This document shows positions 36,632-45,744 of a DNA stretch of 64,000 nucleotides, one piece after another. Made by a program: the position numbers and the translations under genes. The notes below the pieces were generated by a model. It did not search any database. It was not told where the DNA came from and saw only the letters and a program-made list of their open reading frames with translations. How positions within the stretch are numbered: position 1 is the first letter of the stretch; each line of letters opens with the position of its first letter. This DNA comes from Bacteroidaceae bacterium HV4-6-C5C (GTDB lineage: Bacteria > Bacteroidota > Bacteroidia > Bacteroidales > Bacteroidaceae), in the NCBI GenBank assembly GCA_007896885.1, contig VOIU01000002.1, forward strand, positions 62,001 through 126,000. Direction: 5' to 3'.

Positions 36632-38104
36632 TTACTTTATATTCAGTATATCTTTCAGTTTACCAGTAACGTAATATCCACCTGTTTTAGTAGATTCACC
36701 ATCAAAAACTATAAACTCTGCATCCTTCAATGTTTTCAAATACCGTCCTATAGATCCTATCGGAATGCCGGTAGCTTTTACATAATAATCATTTCTCTTA
36801 CCTTCATTAGCTATTACAGCTTTTAGTAACAGAGCCATCTTGGATTTTACACTATCAGTTGCTCTATCAGTTGTTCCATCAATTGCTCTATCAATTGCTC
36901 TATCAATTGCTCTATCAGTTGTTCCATCAATTGCTCTATCAATAGATACATTACTATAAAAAGTAAGCTTAACAATACCATCATTAATAGCCCAGACAGG
37001 AGATTTTAGTCCTGCATTCTCACACGCATCAATAATCTTCAGAGTACCTCGGCCAATCTTCTCAATATATCCTCTAAGAAAAGCTATATGAGCAATGTCT
37101 GGATTCTTAGGCAATGATAAATGATTCTTTTTTAGTTCAGCGACCTTATAAGGTAATTTGCCAGAATTAATTATTTCAATACTTCGATCATAAATAATAA
37201 TAGAAAGAGAATCTGAACTATGTGAATAATCCCTATGTATCAATGCATTCATAACACCTTCCCTTAAAGCGGAAATTGGATATACAGAAGAATCGATTCT
37301 ATTCCAGTCTTTATCATCAAAACGTCTAATTTGGTTCAAATGCTTGTCAAAGAAAGAATTGATATCATCAATATTCTGAAATAAATTACCTTCTAACAAT
37401 CTATCATCATCATAAATGGTAGCAGTTTTACCTCCTAATAATAGTGAAACTCTTGTTCTAACCTGAGGAATAAACTTTGCAGGATTATAAGCAAATAGAA
37501 CAACAGCGGCATTCGTAAAATGACTATTTCTATATAAGCCATAATAAGAAAGAAAGTCTACTATATCTTCTGATTCTGTGCCCGTTCTATTGTTCTCAAT
37601 CGCAACTTGCATCGTTTTTTTTATTTGGGATATATCTAAATCTTCTAAATTAACGCTGATAGCCAATTGTCTCTCCCAATGAAGTTCACTTTCACTTCTT
37701 TTGTGTATTAGATCAGAAATTTGTTCAGAAGAAGCACGCACTGATATTGCATCTTGTCGATAATATATTGCTCCATCATATACATAAGGCTGATTATTAC
37801 CAGCCCACACTCTCACTAATAATAAGCTACACTTTTTATATCCTTCAACAGATACTGAAATGGGGGCTTCCGGTACTATATTTTCCAATAAGTAAGTTTC
37901 TATCTCTTTTTTTAATTGTTCTGCATTATCTATACCAAAGACTTCACCTTTATCGTCTCTTCCAATCAACAATTGCCCGCCTGTGCCATTTAAAAAAGCA
38001 CAAATTGTTCTGCCTAAAATCTCATAATCCAGAAGCATAGAATAATCAAAATTGCTATCTCTACTCCGATCTAAAAGATTGTTTATAAATTTATTTGTGC
38101 CCAT
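36632..38104 (-). CDS. AlbA_2 (Schlafen-like) / GHKL-type ATPase / winged-helix protein
   Basis: The protein has 490 residues. An AlbA_2-type putative nucleic-acid-binding domain covers about 20-130 (CAFLNGTGGQLLIGRDDKGEV), a GHKL/HATPase_c_4-type ATPase domain about 265-385 (EGVMNALIHRDYS, GRGTLKIIDACENAG), then a repeated linker of alternating AIDR/AIDG units (390-420), and a C-terminal winged-helix (PIGSIGRYLKTLKDAEFIVF). The linker is encoded by about 7.7 direct 12-base units. Such proteins are frequent in defence or regulatory settings. It follows the DUF4062 gene by 3 bases, so the two are one unit. It overlaps no other gene and is intact. Confidence 0.85.
   Translation of the reverse strand: MGTNKFINNLLDRSRDSNFDYSMLLDYEILGRTICAFLNGTGGQLLIGRDDKGEVFGIDNAEQLKKEIETYLLENIVPEAPISVSVEGYKKCSLLLVRVWAGNNQPYVYDGAIYYRQDAISVRASSEQISDLIHKRSESELHWERQLAISVNLEDLDISQIKKTMQVAIENNRTGTESEDIVDFLSYYGLYRNSHFTNAAVVLFAYNPAKFIPQVRTRVSLLLGGKTATIYDDDRLLEGNLFQNIDDINSFFDKHLNQIRRFDDKDWNRIDSSVYPISALREGVMNALIHRDYSHSSDSLSIIIYDRSIEIINSGKLPYKVAELKKNHLSLPKNPDIAHIAFLRGYIEKIGRGTLKIIDACENAGLKSPVWAINDGIVKLTFYSNVSIDRAIDGTTDRAIDRAIDRAIDGTTDRATDSVKSKMALLLKAVIANEGKRNDYYVKATGIPIGSIGRYLKTLKDAEFIVFDGESTKTGGYYVTGKLKDILNIK
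36852..36943. repeat. 12-bp tandem repeat inside the AlbA_2 gene
   Basis: About 7.7 tandem copies of CTATCAATTGCT with variants CTATCAGTTGTT and CCATCAATTGCT. Each unit is four codons, so copy-number change would not break the frame; it changes the length of an alternating Ile-Asp-Arg-Ala/Gly-Thr-Thr linker between the ATPase and winged-helix parts. Confidence 0.9.
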
Positions 38105-38107
38105 TAT

Positions 38108-38695
38108 TTACTTATTTATTATCCCTTTTATACGATCTATATCTTTAAACTGTGTATCTACAATTTTTAGAAGTTCACTTTCATTAAAGAATTCATCAAC
38201 CCAATGTTCCTCACGAGTTATAGGACCAATATCACCTTTTATTGCTTCATTATAAATATCAATAACCCTAGCATCTTCCAAGACCGATGTTCTCTCAAAT
38301 TTGAAGTCTTTATTGACGGTCTTTCCATCGTTCAGATACATATATTGCCTAAGCAACTCGCGCGCGACATAAACATCACGATGTGCAGCAAACCAGCAAG
38401 GCTTCTGTAATTCAATCCCCTTGGACATTTCTCTGTGAGTAATTGAACGTCCATCTTTTACATCCGGAATATTTCCATAACGAGGAAAAATTATGCCTAA
38501 CAAACAATCACACGTCTCTACAGCTTTAAGACAATTTTCTGTATTCGAAAGTCTAGGATAAATAGGTATTGTTTTATACAAAGAAGACCAAACTTGATAT
38601 CCAAAACCTTGAAGAATAGAGCATATCTGGTATATCAAAGCCTCATTGCCACGGATGGTGGAAGATATCATTATTTTTATTTTATCTTCGCCCAC
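38108..38695 (-). CDS. DUF4062 domain protein
   Basis: The protein has 195 residues from a GTG at 38695; an ATG eight codons later would remove the first strand. It begins KIKIMISSTIRGNEAL and continues GIIFPRYGN and SITHREMSKGIELQKPCW, the DUF4062 pattern of a TIR/nucleoside deoxyribosyltransferase-like Rossmann fold (F/I-SSTI-x-L-..., then a typical R.E/HxEM stretch). DUF4062 proteins are linked to antiphage and signalling contexts. It sits 3 bases upstream of the AlbA_2 gene on the same strand, so the two are co-expressed. The pathway is unknown. Confidence 0.78.
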   Translation of the reverse strand: MGEDKIKIMISSTIRGNEALIYQICSILQGFGYQVWSSLYKTIPIYPRLSNTENCLKAVETCDCLLGIIFPRYGNIPDVKDGRSITHREMSKGIELQKPCWFAAHRDVYVARELLRQYMYLNDGKTVNKDFKFERTSVLEDARVIDIYNEAIKGDIGPITREEHWVDEFFNESELLKIVDTQFKDIDRIKGIINK

Positions 38696-38751
38696 ATCTA
38701 TTTAGTATAAGTAATATACATTTTGACTAAACCTATAGTAGTTTCTCTATT

Positions 38752-39702
38752 TTATTTTTCAAACGAACGAATCGTTTTCTTTAAACCCTCTTCAGCACGT
38801 ATAGGCATGTGTTCAATGCCTAATGCTGCTTTTATCTTTGCATTGCTTACTACATAATTCTCTGTAAGCTTACGCAATCGCTCTTTATTCAATGGGAGAT
38901 GTAACCAAGTGCCTATAGTAGCCACACTTTCCATGAATAGTCTGTTTATCTTCCAAATATGAACATCTTGTCCCATTACGTCACACATCACTGCTATTAG
39001 CTCATTTGTTGAAAGTGCTTCATCATCCCCCATGTGATAAATTCCTGTAGGAACATTCTTATTCAGTAACCCCTCAACAACAAAACATAAATTATCAATA
39101 GAAGTGAACGATCGCCTGTTCTCAAACGCCCCTAAAGGCCATGGAATACCTTTTTTCACTATGTTATACAGTAAGTTCAGATTCCCCTTATTTCCCGGAC
39201 CATGAATCATGCAAGGACGTAATATATACACCTGCTTACATAAAGTAGCACATTGCTCTAATTTTCCCAATATATATTCCTCTGCCTTAATCTTACTCTC
39301 CCCATAAGGTCCAACAGGAGCAGGTATAACATCCTCTGTCAAAAACTCCCCATTCACACTATCCGCAGCGGCTTTCACTGAACTAAAGAAAATGAATTTC
39401 TTAGCAGATGAAAAAAGGAAGAAGTCGAATATCTTTTGAGTCAGCCCTGTATTTATGTCGAAATAGCTTTGTGCATCAGCCTGGTTCTTTGTATCGTGAG
39501 CTTTACCAGCAAGATGAATAATAGCATCAAATTGAGGCATATCCCGCGGAATACTCTCGATATCTTCCCATGAAAAAGTCTTTATTATACCGTCTTTTCG
39601 GGGCGTTATGATGTCGAGTCCATAAAGGCTATTATCTGTCTTTAATGTTTTAAGTAAATTTGAGCCTACAAAACCGTGAATTCCGGTAATAAGTATATTC
39701 AT
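38752..39702 (-). CDS. NAD-dependent epimerase/dehydratase of the capsule operon
   Basis: The protein has 316 residues with the NAD-binding loop ITGIHGFVGSNLL (5-17) and the catalytic GPYGESKIKAEEYI region with YxxxK in YGESK at about 133-137. It is an extended SDR of the WbpV/FnlA-like kind, probably reducing or epimerising a keto sugar nucleotide. It overlaps the next glycosyltransferase by 4 bases. In Bacteroides capsule loci the epimerase is usually followed by the initiating transferase, but here five or so foreign-looking genes intervene. Confidence 0.9.
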   Translation of the reverse strand: MNILITGIHGFVGSNLLKTLKTDNSLYGLDIITPRKDGIIKTFSWEDIESIPRDMPQFDAIIHLAGKAHDTKNQADAQSYFDINTGLTQKIFDFFLFSSAKKFIFFSSVKAAADSVNGEFLTEDVIPAPVGPYGESKIKAEEYILGKLEQCATLCKQVYILRPCMIHGPGNKGNLNLLYNIVKKGIPWPLGAFENRRSFTSIDNLCFVVEGLLNKNVPTGIYHMGDDEALSTNELIAVMCDVMGQDVHIWKINRLFMESVATIGTWLHLPLNKERLRKLTENYVVSNAKIKAALGIEHMPIRAEEGLKKTIRSFEK

Positions 39703-40841
39703 ACTACATATAGTTTTTCTATCTCACTCCATACTATATGCTGCTCAAAATTCTCGACAACAAATTTTCTACCATTTTTTCCATAAATGAATCGAATATC
39801 TGTATTAGAATAAAAATATTCAATAGCAACAGCAATACTTTCGGGATTATGGTCTACAAATAAGCCTGTTTGATTTTCAATTATTGAATCTATACATCCT
39901 GTAACTCGTGCTGTTATAATAGGTAGATTCATCGCAGAAGCTTCTAGTGTTGAAGTACCAAACCCTTCTCTGTAAGATGGAAAAACAAACACATCCATTA
40001 AAGCATAATAATTCTGTATTATTGAGTTTGGTATATAACCCGTATATATTATATTAGAATTATTCTTTATATATGTTATAACATTTTGAGGCAACGCGTC
40101 TCGTTTTTCTAGCACTCCAACTAATAACAATATCATATTAGAATACTTTTCTTGTAATTTTTGAAATGCAAATATTAATTCTATAATGCCTTTATCTCGG
40201 ACTAAACGTCCAGTGAAACCTATTACAAAATTAGAATTCTTTAAACCTAGTTTTTTTCTTAATTCTATCAAAAATTGTTCTTCAATATTTTCCTTGCAGA
40301 ACCGCTCAATATCAATTCCATTACATGTACCTTTAGATAATAAATATTGCTTAGAAGCCTTGTTCAAGTTATCCTCAATACTTTTTATACTTACAGATGA
40401 ACTTACACAAACAATCTTAGTAGCCATCTTTGCTGCTAATCTATCGATTATTATTAATAATTTTCGTTTAATACCCGTAGAAGTTTCATATACTAAACCA
40501 TGTCTAAAATAAACACGTATAGGTACACGCATTAGGTATGCTGCAAACATAGCTATTAAAGCTCCTTTAGGCGTATGTCCTGTTACTATATCTATATTAT
40601 TCCGTTTTATAAATTTGATCGTAGCATAAACTGCCTGTATATCTTTCCAAACAGATATTTTTCTTAGAATTTCAACTTCTTGATACTTAAAATTATATTT
40701 CTCAGAAAAACGAACTAACTCAGATGAAGGGCTACAAATAATAAACTCTCTATACCCCTTTTGGGTAAAATATAAGAGCTGGTCACCTAAAAAATAAGGG
40801 ATAACAAACGATATATTCACAACATGAAGTATATTTTTCAT
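39699..40841 (-). CDS. Family 4-like glycosyltransferase
   Basis: The protein has 380 residues with a GT-B plan. The C-terminal region has VIGFTGRLVRDKGIIELIFA and SYREGFGTSTLEASAMNLPI, the classic E-x7-E donor-binding motif of GT4. It would add one sugar to the lipid-linked repeat unit at the cytoplasmic face. The start overlaps nothing and lies 9 bases after the upstream gene's stop. The sugar specificity cannot be predicted. Confidence 0.92.
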   Translation of the reverse strand: MKNILHVVNISFVIPYFLGDQLLYFTQKGYREFIICSPSSELVRFSEKYNFKYQEVEILRKISVWKDIQAVYATIKFIKRNNIDIVTGHTPKGALIAMFAAYLMRVPIRVYFRHGLVYETSTGIKRKLLIIIDRLAAKMATKIVCVSSSVSIKSIEDNLNKASKQYLLSKGTCNGIDIERFCKENIEEQFLIELRKKLGLKNSNFVIGFTGRLVRDKGIIELIFAFQKLQEKYSNMILLLVGVLEKRDALPQNVITYIKNNSNIIYTGYIPNSIIQNYYALMDVFVFPSYREGFGTSTLEASAMNLPIITARVTGCIDSIIENQTGLFVDHNPESIAVAIEYFYSNTDIRFIYGKNGRKFVVENFEQHIVWSEIEKLYVV

Positions 40842-40850
40842 CGATACTAT

Positions 40851-41693
40851 TTAATCTATTATATTATGTAATATCTTGTCAAAAGCATCCTTTTCTTGTT
40901 TTTTTAATGACTGATTTCTCTTTGACACTAGTAAAGTATTAGCTTTTGTCAAGAAAGCAGAAAATAAAACTAATTGTTTAAAATAAGACAGGATAAAAAC
41001 ATACACCAAAAGAAGAAAATTAGACATAGTAAAATTTTTAATTAAACATTTCCTTAACTGCTTTTGTCGATATGCATACTTTTTAAACGAAAAGATCAAA
41101 GGATCTCTATAAAACAATAATGGCTCTGATATAATATGAAAAGATGAATAAAAACAGCTCCTTATCCATAAATCGAAATCTTCTACACCAGCTAATCCTT
41201 CACGGTACTTATAAGTACGAAACCACTCAGTTTTTCCTGCAACCGTAGGATGAATAAAAAGCACTTTTTTGTAGACGTCTTTGAAAGAAGAAGGTAAAGA
41301 GCATTCTCTAAATCCCAATATTTTATTTTTATCATCGATAACAACAGCGTTACTACCTATTACATCTACATTGTGATTGTTCAAAAATGAAATTTGTTTT
41401 TCTAATCGATCAGAGAACATTATGTCATCAGCATCCATACGAATAAAGAATTTTCCTTTAGCCATTGCTATTTGTTGATTTAATCTATATGAGATACCTT
41501 TATTTAAGCCATCAGAAAACCATTTTATCCTTTCATCTTTAAATGATAAAACAATTTCTTCAGTCCTATCCGTGGAACCATCGTCTGTTATTAAAAGTTC
41601 AAAATCAGAGAATGTTTGATTTAATATAGATTGTATGCAAGATTCTATAAATAAATCACCATTATAAACCGGGAGTCCAATCGTCGCTATCAT
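40851..41693 (-). CDS. Family 2 glycosyltransferase
   Basis: The protein has 280 residues. The GT-A nucleotide-binding start ATIGLPVYNGDLFIESCIQS leads to ITDDGSTDRT and the metal-binding RMDADDIM. A hydrophobic segment follows near 222-245. Inverting GT2 enzymes add sugars from nucleotide donors. The gene lies 3 bases downstream of the fucosyltransferase gene, within the unbroken minus-strand operon. Donor unknown. Confidence 0.92.
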   Translation of the reverse strand: MIATIGLPVYNGDLFIESCIQSILNQTFSDFELLITDDGSTDRTEEIVLSFKDERIKWFSDGLNKGISYRLNQQIAMAKGKFFIRMDADDIMFSDRLEKQISFLNNHNVDVIGSNAVVIDDKNKILGFRECSLPSSFKDVYKKVLFIHPTVAGKTEWFRTYKYREGLAGVEDFDLWIRSCFYSSFHIISEPLLFYRDPLIFSFKKYAYRQKQLRKCLIKNFTMSNFLLLVYVFILSYFKQLVLFSAFLTKANTLLVSKRNQSLKKQEKDAFDKILHNIID

Positions 41694-41696
41694 TAT

Positions 41697-42530
41697 TTAT
41701 ATTTTAAGCCATGAATCCAGCGCTAAACATTTTTTTGAGTTAAAAGTCCATACTGAAGGAGAAATAACAACTTTATCAAGGTGCTGATTAAGATATGATC
41801 CCCACCAAGAAAAAGTACTATTGGAAATAATATTGACTTTACATAAAGACATCAAATAAATATATGAAAATTGTGATATCTCCTCATAATTTGGAATAAA
41901 AATAGATGAACTTGGGAGTTCAATATTCTCCCTAACCCAAGATATATCATCCGAAAAGACAAAATATTGTTTATCTCCTTTAATCGTGAATTCGATATAA
42001 TCAATTGCTTTTTTATAATATTTCTCGGTACAGACACCATAAATATTTATATTTTGGGGTGAAAAGTAATCACCTCTCCTCACATGCAAAGAAATAGGAA
42101 TATTGGCTGAACGGATGATTTTTTCTTGTTGCATCAGAATATTAGGTGTTCTCCAAATATCTAATACTTTCCGCTTAGGAAAGAACTCGGCATATATTTT
42201 ATCTTGCCAGTAACCTTGCAAGAAGATCACTCCTTTGGCATTTGCTAAAGATTCCAAAGAAAACTGTTTTTCCGATAAATATGTATTTGTACACTGAAAC
42301 AAAGTTCTAAATAAACGGTTTTTTATTCCTATATATTGAGTAAAGCGAACATTCTTGATCGGCAGTTCCGGTATAAGATAGGATATTTCCAATTTTCTCA
42401 ATTGATCAGAATTACCAAATGAAGAAATATCATAAAAAACAGTTTCATTCCCAACCTTTTCAATGTACTGTCCAAATGAATACTGAAAAAGTTGATTACC
42501 TAAGCCTCCCCACATACGAATTATAATCAT
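41697..42530 (-). CDS. Alpha-1,2-fucosyltransferase (GT11)
   Basis: The protein has 277 residues. The start MIIIRMWGGLGNQLFQYSFG and the HVRRGDY motif at 149-155 are the hallmarks of GT11 alpha-1,2-fucosyltransferases; the WWGSYL segment near 240 matches the third motif. It uses GDP-L-fucose, so the capsule repeat probably carries an alpha-1,2-linked L-fucose or a GDP-sugar analogue. No GDP-fucose biosynthetic genes are visible here, so the donor is made elsewhere. Mimicry of host fucosylated glycans is a possible consequence, not shown by the sequence. Confidence 0.93.
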   Translation of the reverse strand: MIIIRMWGGLGNQLFQYSFGQYIEKVGNETVFYDISSFGNSDQLRKLEISYLIPELPIKNVRFTQYIGIKNRLFRTLFQCTNTYLSEKQFSLESLANAKGVIFLQGYWQDKIYAEFFPKRKVLDIWRTPNILMQQEKIIRSANIPISLHVRRGDYFSPQNINIYGVCTEKYYKKAIDYIEFTIKGDKQYFVFSDDISWVRENIELPSSSIFIPNYEEISQFSYIYLMSLCKVNIISNSTFSWWGSYLNQHLDKVVISPSVWTFNSKKCLALDSWLKI

Positions 42531-42544
42531 ATAAAATTTAATGG

Positions 42545-43495
42545 CTACTTTGTATTAATCTTTCTATTATAATTTATTATAGACTTAATTTGTAAACGGT
42601 CTAAACATACACATTTTTTACAAAAATAATTCAGCATAAAAAGAGCTTTTACAAACTTTCTTTTAAACACCCCGCAATTTAAATAATATCGTAAGTACAT
42701 TTCTAAGGATTTAATCTCTTCTTTAGCAACAAAACGACTAATTATTTCATGGGATCCAGTAGATTTTCCTCCTTCATGTATTACTTCATACTTAGGGTTT
42801 AAAATAAACTTATATCCTTTTTGTTTCAATTTATAGCCCAATATTATTTCTTCTGCAAACAAGAAAGTCCTTTCATCGAATAATCCAACGCGATAAAATA
42901 CATCCGCTTTAATAATAAAGAAACAGCCAGATGGAACTTCGAAATCTATCAACTGCTTATATGGGCGTTCTTTATAATAAATTATTTTATGGTATTTTTT
43001 TATAAAAAGCTTGCGAATAGGGAAAAAACTATCCATTATGCAATCAAAATAGCTATAAACTTTTCTAATACATGTTTGTTTTCTTGAATCATTGCAAATA
43101 CTAGGTGTCCAAACTAATGGTTGAATTCCGCAGTATGACGTATCTAATTCTGATAAGCAATCAATTAAATTATCAATTAATCCCTTAGTTTTTATTTCAA
43201 CGTCCGGGTTCATTATAACGAAATGGAAAACGTTATATTTTTCTAATAAATACTTAATGCCTGCATTATTTCCTCTAGCATATCCTATATTTTCATTTAG
43301 CTCTAAGACAACAGTATTATGTATATTTGCTGCTTTAAATATATCGGTTTGATTGGGTTTAGTTGAGCAGCCATCAATAAAACATATTAAATAATCATCA
43401 GATATCGCGTTATTGACAATACTTGAAGCTGCAATTACTGCATCTTCAGCTGTATTGTAATTTAATAATATTACTGCATATTTTTTTTCTATCAT
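42545..43495 (-). CDS. Family 2 glycosyltransferase (rhamnosyltransferase-like)
   Basis: The protein has 316 residues. The start KKYAVILLNYNTAEDAVIAA, the donor-binding ENIGYARGNNAGI and the metal motif VIMNPDVE are those of rhamnosyl-type GT2 enzymes (WcaA/WbbL relatives). Near 215 it has DERTFLFAEEIILGYKLK. Sugar unknown, although L-rhamnose- or galactofuranose-type donors are usual in this subgroup. It lies 6 bases after the wzy gene. Confidence 0.9.
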   Translation of the reverse strand: MIEKKYAVILLNYNTAEDAVIAASSIVNNAISDDYLICFIDGCSTKPNQTDIFKAANIHNTVVLELNENIGYARGNNAGIKYLLEKYNVFHFVIMNPDVEIKTKGLIDNLIDCLSELDTSYCGIQPLVWTPSICNDSRKQTCIRKVYSYFDCIMDSFFPIRKLFIKKYHKIIYYKERPYKQLIDFEVPSGCFFIIKADVFYRVGLFDERTFLFAEEIILGYKLKQKGYKFILNPKYEVIHEGGKSTGSHEIISRFVAKEEIKSLEMYLRYYLNCGVFKRKFVKALFMLNYFCKKCVCLDRLQIKSIINYNRKINTK

Positions 43496-43501
43496 TGTGT
43501 T

Positions 43502-44797
43502 TCAATTTTTCTCTTTAATAATCGGTATGAAACAAAATTGTTTTTTTAAAAAATATGGGATCATAAATGTTAATAAGACTACAGTAATATCAAATATTGA
43601 TGATAAATTAATAAAACCAAAAATCCCCCCTATACAAAAGGAATAATATCTATAAATCACACTTATTCTTTGACAAGAAACACCTGACCCGCTTCTTAAA
43701 TATGCAGTAAAAGAGATTGCTAAAATAAATAGAATAATTACTGGCAGTATAGGACCAAACTCTATGTATAAATCACCATAAATAGTCTTAAACCAATCAA
43801 GTCTTACGCCAGTGTAATGATACCAATAATCAGAATCTTTTGGAATGAAATTATTATCAAATAAACTAAAAAAATCAGAAAACAATCTTTGCCCTCCAGT
43901 ATATTCAGCTTTGTTCCAATATTCATATCCTAAAACAGGAAAGGTTTCTCCTAAATATTCAAAAACTGAATCCATAGCTGTTCGTTTCAAGTTATCATCA
44001 AAACGCTCTTTGGTTATTTGTGTCGTTACCACAATAAGCATTGTAACAATTATTATTACGCCAAATAAGATACGTTTTTTTGTTTTTTTTGATAAATCAC
44101 TCCAAAACAATAAGAAAAAAAAGGATAAATTCAATAAACCAAAGAATAAATTAGCTCTTGATCCTGTCGTTAGTCCTATAGATAAGGCGTTAAATATAAA
44201 CACGAAAAAATAAAATATCAATATTTTTTTAGAACATTTTCCATTTTTATATCCTTTAAAAATATACAACAAAACGAAAGGAACAATCATTATATTTGAG
44301 AATCTTCCCAATGCATTAAATAATTTAGCAAGGGGATTACCTTCATAGTATAAAGTAGAAATATATTCTCCCCCCATATCATGCAAATTGCCAAAACCAA
44401 AAGAAATAGCTGTTTTTAATTGCATTATCTTTATCAAGGCATATATTATATCAATCGCAAATAATACATAAATAATATTCCAATTCCTTCGAGAGTAGAC
44501 TAAACAAGAAAAATTTAATTTACTAAGTTGGATTTTATCAAGAGGTTTCAAAATAAAATATACACATAAATAATTAAGTAGTAATGGAATAGGAGAGATT
44601 GGCTCATATTCATAAACAGATGAATACATTACCTTCCAATACAGTCCTGAAAGACAAAGATATATACTAAAAGCTGCAAAAATTGAATATATCAACCATA
44701 CAAACGAAGCTATAGATAATCCATTTTTTCGATAAGTAGATATAAATGAGCCAAAGTATAACAAAAAGTTTAATGGCATTACAATAAAAATACTCAT
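43502..44797 (-). CDS. wzy: Oligosaccharide repeat unit polymerase (Wzy-like)
   Basis: The protein has 431 residues, nearly all hydrophobic, with about 11 membrane segments and a large central extracytoplasmic loop near 275-350 (FSDFFSLFDNNFIPKDSD). That plan is typical of Wzy polymerases, which join repeat units in the periplasm; sequence similarity among them is low, so the call relies on topology and position between glycosyltransferases. The start overlaps the stop of the following GT2 by 4 bases. Sequence is the most AT-rich of the operon, which is common for Wzy. Confidence 0.82.
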   Translation of the reverse strand: MSIFIVMPLNFLLYFGSFISTYRKNGLSIASFVWLIYSIFAAFSIYLCLSGLYWKVMYSSVYEYEPISPIPLLLNYLCVYFILKPLDKIQLSKLNFSCLVYSRRNWNIIYVLFAIDIIYALIKIMQLKTAISFGFGNLHDMGGEYISTLYYEGNPLAKLFNALGRFSNIMIVPFVLLYIFKGYKNGKCSKKILIFYFFVFIFNALSIGLTTGSRANLFFGLLNLSFFFLLFWSDLSKKTKKRILFGVIIIVTMLIVVTTQITKERFDDNLKRTAMDSVFEYLGETFPVLGYEYWNKAEYTGGQRLFSDFFSLFDNNFIPKDSDYWYHYTGVRLDWFKTIYGDLYIEFGPILPVIILFILAISFTAYLRSGSGVSCQRISVIYRYYSFCIGGIFGFINLSSIFDITVVLLTFMIPYFLKKQFCFIPIIKEKN

Positions 44798-45711
44798 TGT
44801 ATTTTATTAAGCATCTTTTTAAATGTATAAATTATTTTCACTGCTCGGTAAATTGGATATGACTTAACTGAATTTTCTAATCTAATGATATCTTCAATGT
44901 CACGTTTAGCTATACGATAATACATATAAATATCTACTTTAATCTTATCTAAAACTGAAATAGCCTTATATTCTCCATTTAGATAAGCTTTAAAAGCTCC
45001 GCTAAGCGTTTTGAATCCACCATTATCTACCGTTTTCAAAGTGCCAGCTCTCATTATACCATTAGGATTCACTCTATAACATCCGGTAATATCGTTTATA
45101 AAAACAGCTTTACATTTTCCGCAGATGTGAGTAAAAAGAGGCCAATCGTAAATATAATTATAATATTTATCTAAATCACACATCAATTCTTTCTTAAACA
45201 TAACTGTTAATGTTTGTGGAAAATTATTCCGAAGTAAAGATGGAAGTAAATATCCCGTTTTAGAGCGAGAAAGTTGTTCATTTACCAAACTTGTATTTTG
45301 CAAAAGAGTTCCACTCGAATCTATCAGTTTGAACCCTGTATAAACAAATCCTACTTTTTCATCTTTTTTAAAGATATTAATTTGTTTCTGCAATTTCAGC
45401 GGGTCAACCCAAAAATCATCACCTTCACACCATGCTATATATTTGCTGTTCAAACGAGGAAAAATATATATAGAAACATCTATTCCTTTAGAATATTGAT
45501 TTTCTTTTTGATATATTGGTTTTATTATATTTGGATATTTTTTTTCATATTCACGAATAATATCAACTGTTCCATCAGTTGATGCGTCATCATGAATTAG
45601 AACTTCAAAAGCAAAATCGGTTTTTTGCATCATAAAACCATCAAGGCATTGCCTTATATATGATTTATGATTATATGTAGTACATATTATTGCTACTAAT
45701 GGCTTAGGCAT
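44794..45711 (-). CDS. Family 2 glycosyltransferase
   Basis: The protein has 305 residues. VAIICTTYNHKSYIRQCLDG leads to LIHDDASTDGT and to WCEGDDFWVDPLKL, the GT-A metal-binding and acceptor region. A YRVNPNGIMRAG segment follows, typical of this subgroup of Bacteroidetes and streptococcal GT2 enzymes. It overlaps wzy by 4 bases and lies 33 bases after the GNAT gene. Donor and linkage unknown. Confidence 0.91.
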   Translation of the reverse strand: MPKPLVAIICTTYNHKSYIRQCLDGFMMQKTDFAFEVLIHDDASTDGTVDIIREYEKKYPNIIKPIYQKENQYSKGIDVSIYIFPRLNSKYIAWCEGDDFWVDPLKLQKQINIFKKDEKVGFVYTGFKLIDSSGTLLQNTSLVNEQLSRSKTGYLLPSLLRNNFPQTLTVMFKKELMCDLDKYYNYIYDWPLFTHICGKCKAVFINDITGCYRVNPNGIMRAGTLKTVDNGGFKTLSGAFKAYLNGEYKAISVLDKIKVDIYMYYRIAKRDIEDIIRLENSVKSYPIYRAVKIIYTFKKMLNKIQ

Positions 45712-45744
45712 ATTTATGTGAAATAAACGTTAATTTATTATTAT

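Noticed and set aside
36852..36943. CRISPR-like array
   Set aside because: Units are adjacent without spacers, only 12 bases long, and code for a linker in frame.
43845..44213. Plus-strand frame of about 120 codons inside wzy
   Set aside because: It is lysine/asparagine-rich shadow of an AT-rich membrane protein gene with no initiation signals.
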